DNA of 31,003 nt from a virus, in the IMG/VR virus record IMGVR_UViG_3300009431_000398, positions 1 through 31,003 of that record. One strand, 5' to 3'. The position numbers and the translations under genes were made by a program. Shown here piece after piece: positions 22,404-28,698 of this stretch (position 1 is the stretch's first letter; each line of letters starts with the position of its first letter). The notes beneath the pieces were generated by a model that saw only the letters and a list, made by a program, of their open reading frames with translations, ran no database searches and was not told the origin of the DNA.

Positions 22404-22484
22404 CCTCTCTCTTTCTTATGGCTCCATGGTAGGCGAAGCCGCCGGGGTCTGGATACCGGCTAATTTGGTGAAATCCTTGGTTTT
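22404..22484 (-). repeat. Repeated leader element, copy 1
   Basis: On the minus strand AAAACCAAGGATTTC (22484-22470) is followed by GGTATCCA, an A/G base, CCCCGG, then TACC-TGGAGCCATA and a GAAAGAG purine run ending in the ribosome site of the 22133-22396 gene. The same order of words occurs at 23207-23297. The spacers differ in length and sequence while the words are kept, which points to conserved regulatory elements rather than recent duplication of the whole segment. Confidence 0.6.
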
Positions 22485-22486
22485 CC

Positions 22487-22951
22487 TCACCACCACAGCG
22501 GACGAGACGAGTGCCGCCAGCGGGCGAAGGACGACTTGTCCCCGCGGTAGTAGCGGCGGTAGGCCACGACGGGGTTCGAGTGCCTGAAGCAGTCGGGCAT
22601 CGCCTGGGCGAAGGAAGTATGGCGCTCGAATGGCACGCGGGGCAATACCTCGGCACAGCGCTCGATGATGCGCAGAGCGGCGTGGGTCTTGCTGTAGCGG
22701 TCGGTGTACTCGTCGCAGAGCGCACGCCCGTGCTCGATGAGCCACGACCAGTTCGAAGGGTCCGACGCCGCCCAGAGTACGACGGGGTGGCGCTGGTGCG
22801 TAGGCTTGTACATGGCGTCGGTGTGCAGCCCCAGGAGGTCGGCGACGGTGGAGAGAATCTGTGCCGTCTCAGTGGGCATCTTGACCACATGCTGGTCGCA
22901 CTGCGCAGTGGCCGCGAGAATGGGATGGTCGTGGAGTGCAAAGACGTTCAC
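22487..22951 (-). CDS. Conserved phage protein with CD-x-HVVK-M-x-ETAQ motif
   Basis: Start is GTG at 22951, overlapping the upstream TGA (GTGA). The frame is open to 23359, but the extra part lies over another gene and a tRNA. The 154-residue protein shows a pattern I know from many phage proteins: an N-terminal VNVFALHDHPILAATAQCDQ, HVVKMPTETAQILSTV, then MYKPTHQRHPVVLWAASD, WLIEHGRALCDEYTDRYSKT, FAQAMPDCFR and AYRRYYRGDK...W. Family members are widespread in phages. Some database entries associate the family with DNA glycosylase-type repair, but I cannot confirm this from sequence. Conserved Cys, His, Glu and Tyr suggest an enzyme. Confidence 0.7.
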   Translation of the reverse strand: MNVFALHDHPILAATAQCDQHVVKMPTETAQILSTVADLLGLHTDAMYKPTHQRHPVVLWAASDPSNWSWLIEHGRALCDEYTDRYSKTHAALRIIERCAEVLPRVPFERHTSFAQAMPDCFRHSNPVVAYRRYYRGDKSSFARWRHSSRPLWW

Positions 22952-23196
22952 GGCGTAGCATCCCAGCCCGCATCCCGCTCCTCGATGCGGACGCGCTCGT
23001 TCAGGCAGTCGCGGTAGCCGTCGCAGCCGCGCTTGGTGGGCCAACCCTCGGGGTTGTAGCAGACCGCGCACAGGCTCTCCTGCTCGGGCTGAGCACAGCC
23101 GCGACAGGGAAGCCCAACCGTGGTGCCATCGGTGGTGGTCATGTCCCAGTGGATGAAGTCGGCGCAGGGTCCGGACTGACAGGATGGGGTCGTCAT
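22948..23196 (-). CDS. Small Cys-rich (zinc-binding) protein
   Basis: Start is ATG at 23196 with GGGAG ten bases upstream; further in-frame sequence reaches into the repeated leader. The 82-residue protein starts MTTPSCQSGPCADFIHWDMT and has nine Cys, including LPCRGCAQPEQESLCAVCYN and KRGCDGYRDCLNER. The C-x-x-C ... C-x-x-C pair (PCRGC, LCAVC) is a plausible zinc knuckle, and a second set follows. The first gene after the tRNA cluster; translationally coupled to the following gene (GTGA). Function unknown. Confidence 0.65.
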   Translation of the reverse strand: MTTPSCQSGPCADFIHWDMTTTDGTTVGLPCRGCAQPEQESLCAVCYNPEGWPTKRGCDGYRDCLNERVRIEERDAGWDATP

Positions 23197-23206
23197 GGCT
23201 TGCTGG

Positions 23207-23297
23207 CTCCCTCTTTCTATGGCTCCAAGGTACTTGGCAGACCGGGGCTTTGGATACCACAATGCGACGGAAGCCTAGGAAATCCTTGGTTTTTTTG
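23207..23297 (-). repeat. Repeated leader element, copy 2
   Basis: Minus strand words in the same order as copy 1: AAACCAAGGATTTC (within 23297-23279), GGTATCCA, CCCCGG, TACCTTGGAGCCATAGAAAG and a purine run near the ribosome site of the 22948-23196 gene. It begins four bases after the tRNA-Glu 3' end. A seven-A run precedes it on minus. The palindrome CCAAG-TAC-CTTGG lies inside this copy (23224-23236). Confidence 0.6.
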
Positions 23298-23300
23298 GAG

Positions 23301-23374
23301 TAGGGCAGGCGGGACTTGAACCCGCTTTCTCCGGCGTGAAAAGCCGGTGGCTCGTCCACTTCGCCTTCTGCCCC
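23301..23374 (-). tRNA. tRNA-Glu (anticodon TTC)
   Basis: Minus strand, 74 nt. Acceptor GGGGCAG/CTGCCCT (first pair G-T), a short 3-bp D-stem GGC/GCC, anticodon stem CCGGC/GCCGG with loop TTTTCAC (TTC), T-arm GCGGG-TTCAAGT-CCCGC, discriminator A, no encoded CCA. Confidence 0.85.
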
Positions 23375-23380
23375 ACATGG

Positions 23381-23453
23381 TCTGGGAGGCAGGACTCGAA
23401 CCTGCGTGCTCCAGCTCCCAAGGCTGGCGGGCTACCAACTACCCCACTCCCAG
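23381..23453 (-). tRNA. tRNA-Pro (anticodon TGG)
   Basis: Minus strand, 73 nt. Acceptor CTGGGAG/CTCCCAG, D-stem GGGT/GCCC, anticodon stem CCAGC/GCTGG with loop CTTGGGA (TGG), T-arm GCAGG-TTCGAGT-CCTGC, discriminator A, no encoded CCA. All stems pair fully except one T-G in the D-stem. Confidence 0.9.
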
Positions 23454-23455
23454 AC

Positions 23456-23528
23456 AGCCGACGCCCGGAATCGAACCGAGAACCGACGGGTTACAAATCC
23501 GCCGCTCTACCTATTGAGCTACGTCGGC
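23456..23528 (-). tRNA. tRNA-Thr (anticodon TGT)
   Basis: Minus strand, 73 nt. Acceptor GCCGACG/CGTCGGC, D-stem GCTC/GAGC, anticodon arm GCGGA-TTTGTAA-CCCGT (TGT) with an A-C mismatch next to the loop and a closing G-T, T-arm CTCGG-TTCGATT-CCGGG, discriminator T, no encoded CCA. The weak anticodon stem is the only irregularity. Confidence 0.85.
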
Positions 23529-23544
23529 AATGATGATGAAGGGC

Positions 23545-23563
23545 GCACCCCGAACCGGGGTGC
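23545..23563. other. Perfect 7-bp hairpin beside tRNA-Thr
   Basis: GCACCCC (23545-23551), loop GAACC, GGGGTGC (23557-23563). It sits 17 bases upstream of tRNA-Thr on the minus strand. There is no T tract on either side. It may be an RNA processing structure or, for plus-strand readers, nothing. The stretch 23529-23646 otherwise holds no gene that I can see. Confidence 0.5.
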
Positions 23564-23646
23564 TAGATGGTGGGCATTTCTGGTTCGCGCCAGTGCATAC
23601 GCGGAGCCTACCAGCGTCGACTGAGAAGTGCTACCATCTTCGAAGT

Positions 23647-23722
23647 TGTGGGGTAGAGCAGCTGGTAGCTCGTGAGGCTCATAACCTCAAGGTCCTGGGT
23701 TCGAGCCCCAGCCCCGCAACCA
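23647..23722 (+). tRNA. tRNA-Met/Ile-like (anticodon CAT), plus strand, CCA encoded
   Basis: 76 nt. Acceptor TGTGGGG/CCCCGCA (one T-G), D-stem GAGC/GCTC, anticodon arm TGAGG-CTCATAA-CCTCA (CAT), T-arm CTGGG-TTCGAGC-CCCAG, discriminator A and encoded CCA. It lacks the three G-C pairs of an initiator stem, so it is elongator Met, or an Ile-ATA reader if C34 is modified to lysidine. It is the only gene on the plus strand. Confidence 0.9.
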
Positions 23723-23726
23723 TTCT

Positions 23727-24083
23727 CTACAGCGGCAGCACAGCCCCGCACCCACGACAGGTGGTACGGTCTGCGAGCGCAAGCGCCTCTCGGTAGTGGG
23801 GACGCTGGCAGTAGGGGCAAGTGACCAGCTCTGGCTTCTGCGCCTCAGCCTGAGCAAGCTCCACCAGCACGTCGGCGTAGCAGTGGTCCCTGACGATTGC
23901 GTTTGACCCGTATGGACCCGTTCTGCGCCTCAACTCCTCTTCGGCTTGCTCTGCGAGCGCACGAAATCGCTTCCAGTCGTCCACGTCCATGCTCACGATG
24001 TCAAAGGCGGTCAGGGCCTGGGGCTCGCCCCCGAGATTGAGCACCATGGAGGAGTCAGTGTCAACCGGCTTGCGGGTGGTCAC
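23727..24083 (-). CDS. Small protein with C-terminal zinc ribbon, unknown
   Basis: Start GTG at 24083 overlaps the upstream TGA (GTGA), giving 118 residues; the frame upstream is shadow. The N-terminus is VTTRKPVDTDSSMVLNLGGE, then FDIVSMDVDDWKRFRALAEQ, a charged helix EEELRRRTGPYGSNAIV, and YADVLVELAQAEAQ. The C-terminus has CPYC and CRGC, separated by 17 residues, a clear zinc ribbon (about 89-113). Function unknown. Ends five bases before the opposing tRNA-Met. Confidence 0.7.
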   Translation of the reverse strand: MTTRKPVDTDSSMVLNLGGEPQALTAFDIVSMDVDDWKRFRALAEQAEEELRRRTGPYGSNAIVRDHCYADVLVELAQAEAQKPELVTCPYCQRPHYREALALADRTTCRGCGAVLPL

Positions 24084-24328
24084 TTCGGCTCCAAGGCGGC
24101 GCGGGCTTCGTCCATCGCGAGGTTCCACCGGCTGATGTACATCGCGGGATCATACCGTTTGGACTCGTCCGCCTTCACGATCGCCCTCAGCACCTCCCGC
24201 ATCCTCGCCGCTTCGTCGCAGGCGGCGTCGCGCTCCCGCTCCAGGTCGGCGAACTCACGCCGCGCACGGTGGCCTTCCGGCAACGTTGCCAGGAACTCGG
24301 ACAGTGTCATCTCTCGCATCTCACCCAT
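24080..24328 (-). CDS. Small helical protein, unknown
   Basis: The second of two adjacent ATGs (24328) is chosen because GGGAGG stands five bases upstream; ATG at 24331 is almost as good. The 82-residue protein is helical and charged (MTLSEFLATLPEGHRARREF, DLERERDAACDEAARMREVL, RAIVKADESKRYDPAMYISR). Coiled-coil character is likely. It overlaps the upstream gene by eight bases. Not recognised. Confidence 0.65.
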   Translation of the reverse strand: MGEMREMTLSEFLATLPEGHRARREFADLERERDAACDEAARMREVLRAIVKADESKRYDPAMYISRWNLAMDEARAALEPK

Positions 24329-24761
24329 CATCGCCTCCCGGCGCGTTGCATCTCTGGCACCTCACCGATCTCGCTGCCCCGGGTCTGTCGAGCGTTTCGA
24401 CATCAGGTGCCCAACCAGTCCCGCCACAAGCGCCGCAGCGCTGGGAATCGACAGCAGGACCGCAGCGATGATCGTTACCGCCATCACTTGCTCTGCCACT
24501 GGCATTCGTCTCCTCCGCTTCGTAGTAGTCCCGATACCACCTCGCGCACGACAGGCACTCCAGCGGGTAGTTGCCGCCGTCCTTCACGGGCTTGCGTCTA
24601 CACCCCTCGCAGCTGTCGCGGGCGTCCCATAGGGCCAGGAGGGCGGCTCGCTTCCCCTTGACATCGGGCGCCCCAAGCGATGACCATAGCGTTCGTTCGG
24701 CTCGTCGGGTTTCACCAATCAGCGCATCCACCGCCGCCTCGATCTCGGATCTACTCGGCAT
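24321..24761 (-). CDS. Protein with two zinc-knuckle sets, unknown
   Basis: Start ATG 24761 (MPSRSEIEAAVDALIGETRR) has GAGGG upstream and overlaps the previous gene by 11 bases, giving 146 residues. The N-terminal half is helical. The second half carries two cysteine sets: CEGCRRKP...LECLSCARWY, and RCGACGGTGW...RCQRC, the latter with a half DnaJ-type CxxCGGTG motif. The linker around residues 85-105 is Gly/Asn/Asp-rich. It probably binds two zincs. No family with this arrangement is recognised. Confidence 0.65.
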   Translation of the reverse strand: MPSRSEIEAAVDALIGETRRAERTLWSSLGAPDVKGKRAALLALWDARDSCEGCRRKPVKDGGNYPLECLSCARWYRDYYEAEETNASGRASDGGNDHRCGPAVDSQRCGACGGTGWAPDVETLDRPGAARSVRCQRCNAPGGDDG

Positions 24762-24933
24762 CGTCTTCGCCCTCTTCGCACTCACACGTTCCGTAGTTTT
24801 GCTCGATCACGTCGAGAACTCGGTCTCCTCCAGCGACAAGAGTCCACCCCAGGAAGAGCAGCACGAACCATCCTGGAGGGGTCACAATCAGCAATGCACA
24901 AACGAAGGCGATGCTCTCTACAACCGACTTCAT
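24751..24933 (-). CDS. Small membrane protein (holin-like candidate)
   Basis: Start ATG 24933, since GGGAGAA lies six bases upstream; the frame is open further to 25032 but without a site. The 60-residue protein has two hydrophobic segments: SIAFVCALLIVT (about 7-18), then PGWFVLLFLGWTLVAGG (about 20-36), and an acidic Cys-containing C-terminus (ECEEGEDDAE). The size and two close segments are compatible with a small holin, but no endolysin gene is nearby, so membrane localisation is all that can be supported. Confidence 0.6.
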   Translation of the reverse strand: MKSVVESIAFVCALLIVTPPGWFVLLFLGWTLVAGGDRVLDVIEQNYGTCECEEGEDDAE

Positions 24934-25000
24934 GACTTCTCCCATTCTGGCACCACGCAGATCAGCCGGCCCCACGCCGACGCGCCCCCATACATTATCT

Positions 25001-25636
25001 TCAAGCTTCCCCCGGCTCGCGCCCCTTGCCATGGAGTACCGCCTGCCCGTTGGCGATGCTCATCCCGACCACGTTGGCGCGACCCCATTCGTGCCGGGTG
25101 TCCAGCAGGACGGTGGTCTTCTCCTCGTCGCCCTGAATCCCGGCGATACCCTTGGAGTCGTTGTCGTCGCCCATACGGGACTCGCGCTTCTCCTCGGTCC
25201 GCTTCGCGACCCTGCCCCACCCGTACTTCCGTTGTTCGGGGGTCATCTTCTTGTGAACCGACGCCACCGCCAGGCGCTCGATGTTGTACCAAAACCAGTC
25301 CTGTTCATCGGGCGAGTCCTCCCCGGTGCACAGCTCGAACAACTCATCCCCGAGGATGGAGCGCGTGGACTTGGAGCAGAAGTCGGGCAGCGCTTCAGGC
25401 TCGGGCTCGTCGTTGTCGTCGTAGTACCACCCGCGGTCGTCGTGCCAGACCAGGCGTCGCTGCCGCCCTCCCAGGTCGAGCACGACGATGGTGGTCCCGT
25501 TGGTTCGGGGCATGTTGCCCGTCTCGCCGTGGATGACGTGGGACCCGTTGAGTAGGTCCATCCCCCGCCGCAGCGGGAACTGGACCTCCTTCATCAAGTG
25601 GACCATGTCCTCTCTGGTGACCTCTTCATCCTCCAT
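25001..25636 (-). CDS. Acidic protein, unknown
   Basis: A 211-residue protein, GGGAGGCAAGTAGC upstream. It begins MEDEEVTREDMVHLMKEVQF, with strands VVLDLGGRQRRLVWHDDRGW (about 51-70) and an acidic linker EPEPEALPDFCSK. Then a mixed helix/strand region (LGDELFELCTGEDSPDEQDW), a basic helix RKYGWGRVAKRTEEKRESR, and KTTVLLDTRHEWGRANVVGM. It is placed between the RuvC-like gene and the small membrane protein, so an accessory or regulatory role in the early region is likely. Not recognised. Confidence 0.7.
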   Translation of the reverse strand: MEDEEVTREDMVHLMKEVQFPLRRGMDLLNGSHVIHGETGNMPRTNGTTIVVLDLGGRQRRLVWHDDRGWYYDDNDEPEPEALPDFCSKSTRSILGDELFELCTGEDSPDEQDWFWYNIERLAVASVHKKMTPEQRKYGWGRVAKRTEEKRESRMGDDNDSKGIAGIQGDEEKTTVLLDTRHEWGRANVVGMSIANGQAVLHGKGREPGEA

Positions 25637-25637
25637 G

Positions 25638-26189
25638 CTACTTGCCTCCCTTCTGAAGCTGGAGCTCCACGCCCCGCTCCGTCATGTACCAGATACCCAC
25701 CCCCACCGCCGCGCACTCGTCCTCTGTGAGCTTGGGCAGCCCAAGGACCTCGCGGATGTGGAAGATGTACGATTCAATCTGATCCTCCCGCGGAGCCCTC
25801 AGCTTGATGCCGGGGACCGCTGCCTTCTTCCAGGTCGCCGGGGCCACTTCCTCATAGGGTAGCCGCTTCATCATCCCGATGGTCAGCCAATGCCCCTGCC
25901 GTAGGTAGAAGGTGCGGAGAGACTTCTGTGCCATGCCTCGACCTGGGTACGGAGCCTCGATGACCAGCTTCTCCGGTCGGGTGCGCTCCATCAGCAGGGC
26001 GATGGCGAGAGGGTCGCTGCCCTTGACCCTGAAGATGGACGGGCGACGGACAACCCCGTCCACGACTACCCACAGCGCTGCCGCAGCCCACTCCCCCGCG
26101 TCGATGGTGAGGACTCGCGAGGGGTCGCGCTGTCGGCGGTTGTACACCTCGACGCCCTTGAGGTCCTGTCGCTTGGTCCGCTTGCTCAT
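25638..26189 (-). CDS. RuvC-like resolvase/nuclease
   Basis: Start ATG 26189 (MSKRTKRQDLKG), seven bases inside the upstream stop; 183 residues. The RNase H-like resolvase pattern is visible: strand with VLTIDAGEWAAAALWVVV (D30), strand KLVIEAPYPGRG (E78), a helix QKSLRTFYLRQGHWLTIGMM, and C-terminal helix DECAAVGVGIWYMT with D157/E158. These would be the metal-binding acids. The K-x-x-x-V-P-G-I-K-L region follows the pattern of phage and RuvC resolvases that cut Holliday junctions before packaging. The second acid set is less certain than D30 and E78. Works with the recombination genes nearby. Confidence 0.75.
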   Translation of the reverse strand: MSKRTKRQDLKGVEVYNRRQRDPSRVLTIDAGEWAAAALWVVVDGVVRRPSIFRVKGSDPLAIALLMERTRPEKLVIEAPYPGRGMAQKSLRTFYLRQGHWLTIGMMKRLPYEEVAPATWKKAAVPGIKLRAPREDQIESYIFHIREVLGLPKLTEDECAAVGVGIWYMTERGVELQLQKGGK

Positions 26190-26194
26190 CGCGG

Positions 26195-26380
26195 CTACCA
26201 CTCCCAGTCGTTGCGATGCCGATTGCGGTAAGGCCCGAACTCCCACTCATCGCGAGCATCCCACTCCTCATCCAACCGCTCCTGCTCTTTCCGCATACAG
26301 TCCTCGCAAGCGGGGTCAAGTTCGGACTTCTCCCCACCACAACCAGGGCACCAAGCTGGGTCTTGTCGTCGCGGCATCAT
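26195..26380 (-). CDS. Small zinc-knuckle protein
   Basis: Start ATG at 26380 or its neighbour 26377; 61 residues, overlapping the upstream TGA. MMPRRQDPAWCPGCGGEKSE contains C-P-G-C, followed by ACEDC 14 residues later, together a four-Cys zinc site. The rest is strongly charged helix (RKEQERLDEEWDARDEWEFG) and ends in NRHRNDWEW. Probably a small DNA- or protein-binding accessory. Not recognised. Confidence 0.6.
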   Translation of the reverse strand: MMPRRQDPAWCPGCGGEKSELDPACEDCMRKEQERLDEEWDARDEWEFGPYRNRHRNDWEW

Positions 26381-27198
26381 TCAACCTCCGGGTACTGCCT
26401 CACGGCCCAGTCGGGCCAGAGGTGATGCGCGGGCGAGTGGATGACCCTGCCATCAGGTTCCAGGACCATCTGCTTGGCGAAGACCGCCGTTGACGAGTGA
26501 TACTGCTGGCACTGCCGAATGATGTCCCAGGCCCAATCGAGCTTCATGGAACGACGTCTCGGTCCGGACTCGCACCCGACGATGACCCAATGGATGATGC
26601 CGTCGTCCTCGCTCCACAGCCCTGGTAGCTGCGTCACATCGCGCCCGTCCTGGTCAAGCCGTAGAGGCACGACAATCGACTCCAGCAACGGCTCCAGAGA
26701 CAGGAACCGCACTGAGGGGTTGATACCCATCAGGTAGTCCACAGCCTCGAAGACCTCGTTTTGCGTCGAGGCCGAGTGCCCCACCCAGACATGAGGGTTG
26801 TCCTCCAGCCACCCCTCGGGGAACACCTTGGGGTCGGCCAGGCGCTCGCCTCGCTTGGTCAGAATCTCGAAGGTAAGGTCCGGGCGCTGCTCGATAATGG
26901 CCCGCACCTCGGCGCGCCACTCGTCGGCGGCCTCGTGGCAGAAGTCCATCCAGCTGCCCAGGAAGACCCGCTCGCCCGACTGCCACTTGTACGGACCATG
27001 ATGCGCGGTCCCTACTCTGGCAATGGGCTTGCGGAACGTCGATGGACGGGAGCGCGTGACCCGAGCTGGGTCCTGTCCGTATCGTCGCTTTTCTCGGTAC
27101 ATGTAGCAGAGGCGACACCCCTCGAAGGAGGTCTTGGTGCAGCCCTGCCACGGGTTCCAGGTGTGGTGGGTCCAGTCGATTGCGCTGTCGGTGCCCAT
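26377..27198 (-). CDS. DUF5131 (phage Gp37/Gp68) family protein
   Basis: Start ATG 27198 (MGTDSAIDWTHHTWNPWQGC), overlapping the upstream TGA as TGATG. An ATG at 27207 sits too close to its AAAGG. The 273-residue protein shows the family pattern: W-N-P...G-C-T-K, Cys20-x7-Cys28-x2-Cys31-Tyr, EILTKRGERL, WVGHSASTQ, FLSLEPLLESI, and WVIVGCESGPRRRSM. The three-Cys cluster suggests an iron-sulfur centre like radical-SAM enzymes. The known family function is not established; proposed nucleotide or DNA modification is inference. Sits in the accessory block between small genes. Confidence 0.9.
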   Translation of the reverse strand: MGTDSAIDWTHHTWNPWQGCTKTSFEGCRLCYMYREKRRYGQDPARVTRSRPSTFRKPIARVGTAHHGPYKWQSGERVFLGSWMDFCHEAADEWRAEVRAIIEQRPDLTFEILTKRGERLADPKVFPEGWLEDNPHVWVGHSASTQNEVFEAVDYLMGINPSVRFLSLEPLLESIVVPLRLDQDGRDVTQLPGLWSEDDGIIHWVIVGCESGPRRRSMKLDWAWDIIRQCQQYHSSTAVFAKQMVLEPDGRVIHSPAHHLWPDWAVRQYPEVE

Positions 27199-27401
27199 CA
27201 CCGCCATCCTTTCTTGTCTGCGAACCAGCGCAGAAGATAAAGGTCTAGGTCGCCGTCTCCACGCTCCAGGCCCTCGCCATCTTCTGGCTCAACGATGACC
27301 GACCGGGGAACCCACTCCTCATCCCCGCCGACGTCAACCAGGACGGCTTTCGCCGTCGTGGCCTTGACCTCGTCCACGTCCACTCGTGTCACGTCTCCCA
27401 C
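27198..27401 (-). CDS. Small beta-rich protein with KAVLVD...W-x-P motif
   Basis: GTG at 27401 chosen because GGGAGG stands eight bases upstream and the codon lies just behind the membrane protein gene; 67 residues. VGDVTRVDVDEVKATTAKAV and LVDVGGDEEWVPRSVIVEPE match a common small phage protein pattern (K-A-x-L-V... then W-x-P-x-S), whose function is unknown to me. The end DLDLYLLRWFADKKG is a helix. It overlaps the membrane protein stop by no more than a few bases, so the two are coupled. Confidence 0.6.
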   Translation of the reverse strand: MGDVTRVDVDEVKATTAKAVLVDVGGDEEWVPRSVIVEPEDGEGLERGDGDLDLYLLRWFADKKGWR

Positions 27402-27406
27402 TGCTG

Positions 27407-27529
27407 CTACCTCCCGCCACCCAGCCTCTGATACAGGGTGACACATAGAAACCCGACCACCGCGCCCACGACGACGCCGCCACCAGCGGCGAACAACTCG
27501 GAGGCGCGCAGAAGGGGTTCGTGTTCCAT
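27407..27529 (-). CDS. Very small single-span membrane protein (40 residues)
   Basis: ATG at 27529 to TAG 27409-27407. Protein MEHEPLLRASELFAAGGG continues VVVGAVVGFLCVTLYQRLGG. It has one Gly/Val-rich transmembrane stretch (about 12-33), a short acidic N-terminus and a basic C-terminus, suggesting the N-terminus faces out. GGAGGAGGT lies about 12 bases upstream, a little far. It fills the gap between the helicase loader and the next gene exactly, which supports it as a real gene. Function unknown; phage antiholin or inner-membrane regulators have this size. Confidence 0.55.
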   Translation of the reverse strand: MEHEPLLRASELFAAGGGVVVGAVVGFLCVTLYQRLGGGR

Positions 27530-27535
27530 GGAACT

Positions 27536-28252
27536 CTACCGACCTCCTCCAGCCCGCTGGTCCTCACCCTGCAGGCGATACCCTCGGCACAGCTCGGCCA
27601 TCCTCGACGCGATACGAGCAGACAGGACGCCACTGACTGTGGCGACCACCTTGGGGTTGCCTGCGGGCCACAGGTTCGACGTGACCACCGTGGTCAGGCT
27701 CGCCCCGATACGAACGTCCATGACCTCCTCAGCGATACCGATTGCCCAGGAGGTCACGCGCCCCGCCCCAAGGTCGTCCAGCAGCAGCGCGGGGGTGGTA
27801 CGTGCGATGTTGAGCAGGTCCGGACCGCTGTGGTCCGAGCTGTAGTCCATGCGCGAGCGGATATCGGCGAGGAGGTCCATCCAGCGGATGTACTTCGCCG
27901 GGTAGCCGCGCTCGACCATCGTCTGTACCCAGCACGCGCCGAGGTACGACTTCCCGTGCCCAGCAGGTCCGTACAGATACAGGCCCTTGCTGCCTGGATG
28001 AATACGCTTCAGAGCTTTGACTGCCCCCTGTTGTGCCCGCTGCGGGATGACCGTCTCCAGCAGCATCCCGCGCCACAGCTCGGGCACGCCGCACTGTCGT
28101 CTGTAGACCTTCACCCGGTCGCGCCGATGGCGCTCGCCGTACAGGTACGACAGGACCTCCTTGTCCGTCTCGCTGTGGCATCGCACTCGCAGCTCATCAT
28201 CGGACAGGGCTCGAAGCTGGGCGCGCAGCTCTGCTACCTCCTGCTCAGTCAT
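27536..28252 (-). CDS. DnaC/IstB-like helicase loader ATPase
   Basis: A 238-residue protein, with strong AGGAGGTGGGCGACG site; overlaps the upstream gene by eight bases. N-terminal helical domain (1-85) with TEQEVAELRAQLRALSDDE. AAA+ core: Walker A GPAGHGKS (95-102), Walker B LLLDDLG (156-162), sensor I TSN (191-193), and Box VII Arg in ARIASRM (212-218). C-terminus is short and basic. This family loads the replicative helicase onto single-stranded DNA, acting with the initiator-like gene just upstream (28245-28688). A phage helicase is not in the window, so it may recruit the host helicase. Confidence 0.9.
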   Translation of the reverse strand: MTEQEVAELRAQLRALSDDELRVRCHSETDKEVLSYLYGERHRRDRVKVYRRQCGVPELWRGMLLETVIPQRAQQGAVKALKRIHPGSKGLYLYGPAGHGKSYLGACWVQTMVERGYPAKYIRWMDLLADIRSRMDYSSDHSGPDLLNIARTTPALLLDDLGAGRVTSWAIGIAEEVMDVRIGASLTTVVTSNLWPAGNPKVVATVSGVLSARIASRMAELCRGYRLQGEDQRAGGGR

Positions 28253-28688
28253 CGTCGCCCACCTCCTTCCTCAGCTCAGCCTCGTCGGCTTCGAAGTGCC
28301 TGGCCAGCCCTTCATCCTGACCGGGCTCCCGGTAGACCCCGCCGTGAACCTGGGGGCCTTCCTCCTCCTGCTGCTCTGCGTCCGAGGCCATCTCCTCGAA
28401 CCACTCCAGCTTCTCCCCATTGCGGCAGATGAGGGTCAAGTCGGTGTAGCGCCTGGTGCGCTTGGACCCATCCCTGTTGTACCCGCGTGCCATGTGGAAG
28501 TCGCTGGAGGCGCAGCCGTCGATGGCTGTGCGGATACGGTCTTCGCTGTACCCCTCACGAAGGCGAGCAAGGACCTTCTTCCGACGACCAGGGGTGAACC
28601 TGGTGGTCTTGGGATTCTTGCCCATCTTGGCGACCCAGTACAGGAAGACCGCCCGCGCAGCCTCGTTCCTCTCGTCCTTCTTGGTCAC
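28245..28688 (-). CDS. Replisome organiser-like DNA-binding protein
   Basis: Start GTG 28688 (AGGTGATGTGAC upstream). The 147-residue protein has the domain found at the C-terminal end of many phage replication initiators: AVFLYWVAKMG, T-P-G-R-R-K-K-V-L-A-R-L-R-E-G-Y, ARLREGYSEDRIRTAIDGCA, SSDFHMARGYNRDG, YTDLTLICRNGEKLEWF. The C-terminal ~45 residues are acidic. It probably binds the replication origin or ssDNA and hands on to the adjacent DnaC-like loader. The longer N-terminal HTH domain typical of full-length initiators is missing, so this is a short version. Confidence 0.8.
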   Translation of the reverse strand: MTKKDERNEAARAVFLYWVAKMGKNPKTTRFTPGRRKKVLARLREGYSEDRIRTAIDGCASSDFHMARGYNRDGSKRTRRYTDLTLICRNGEKLEWFEEMASDAEQQEEEGPQVHGGVYREPGQDEGLARHFEADEAELRKEVGDDD

Positions 28689-28698
28689 GTCACATCAC

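Noticed and set aside
22487-23359. Long minus-strand frame reading through the Cys-rich gene and tRNA-Glu
   Set aside because: Upstream part overlaps a coupled gene and a tRNA; the GTGA junction at 22951 gives the real start.
23580-23593. CTGG-TTCGCG-CCAG, resembling a tRNA T-arm
   Set aside because: No matching acceptor or anticodon arm within range, so not called as tRNA or tRNA remnant.
24934-25000. TTGAAG/GATAAT as a promoter before the small membrane protein
   Set aside because: The spacing between the boxes is wrong and no upstream -35 in the coding sequence fits.
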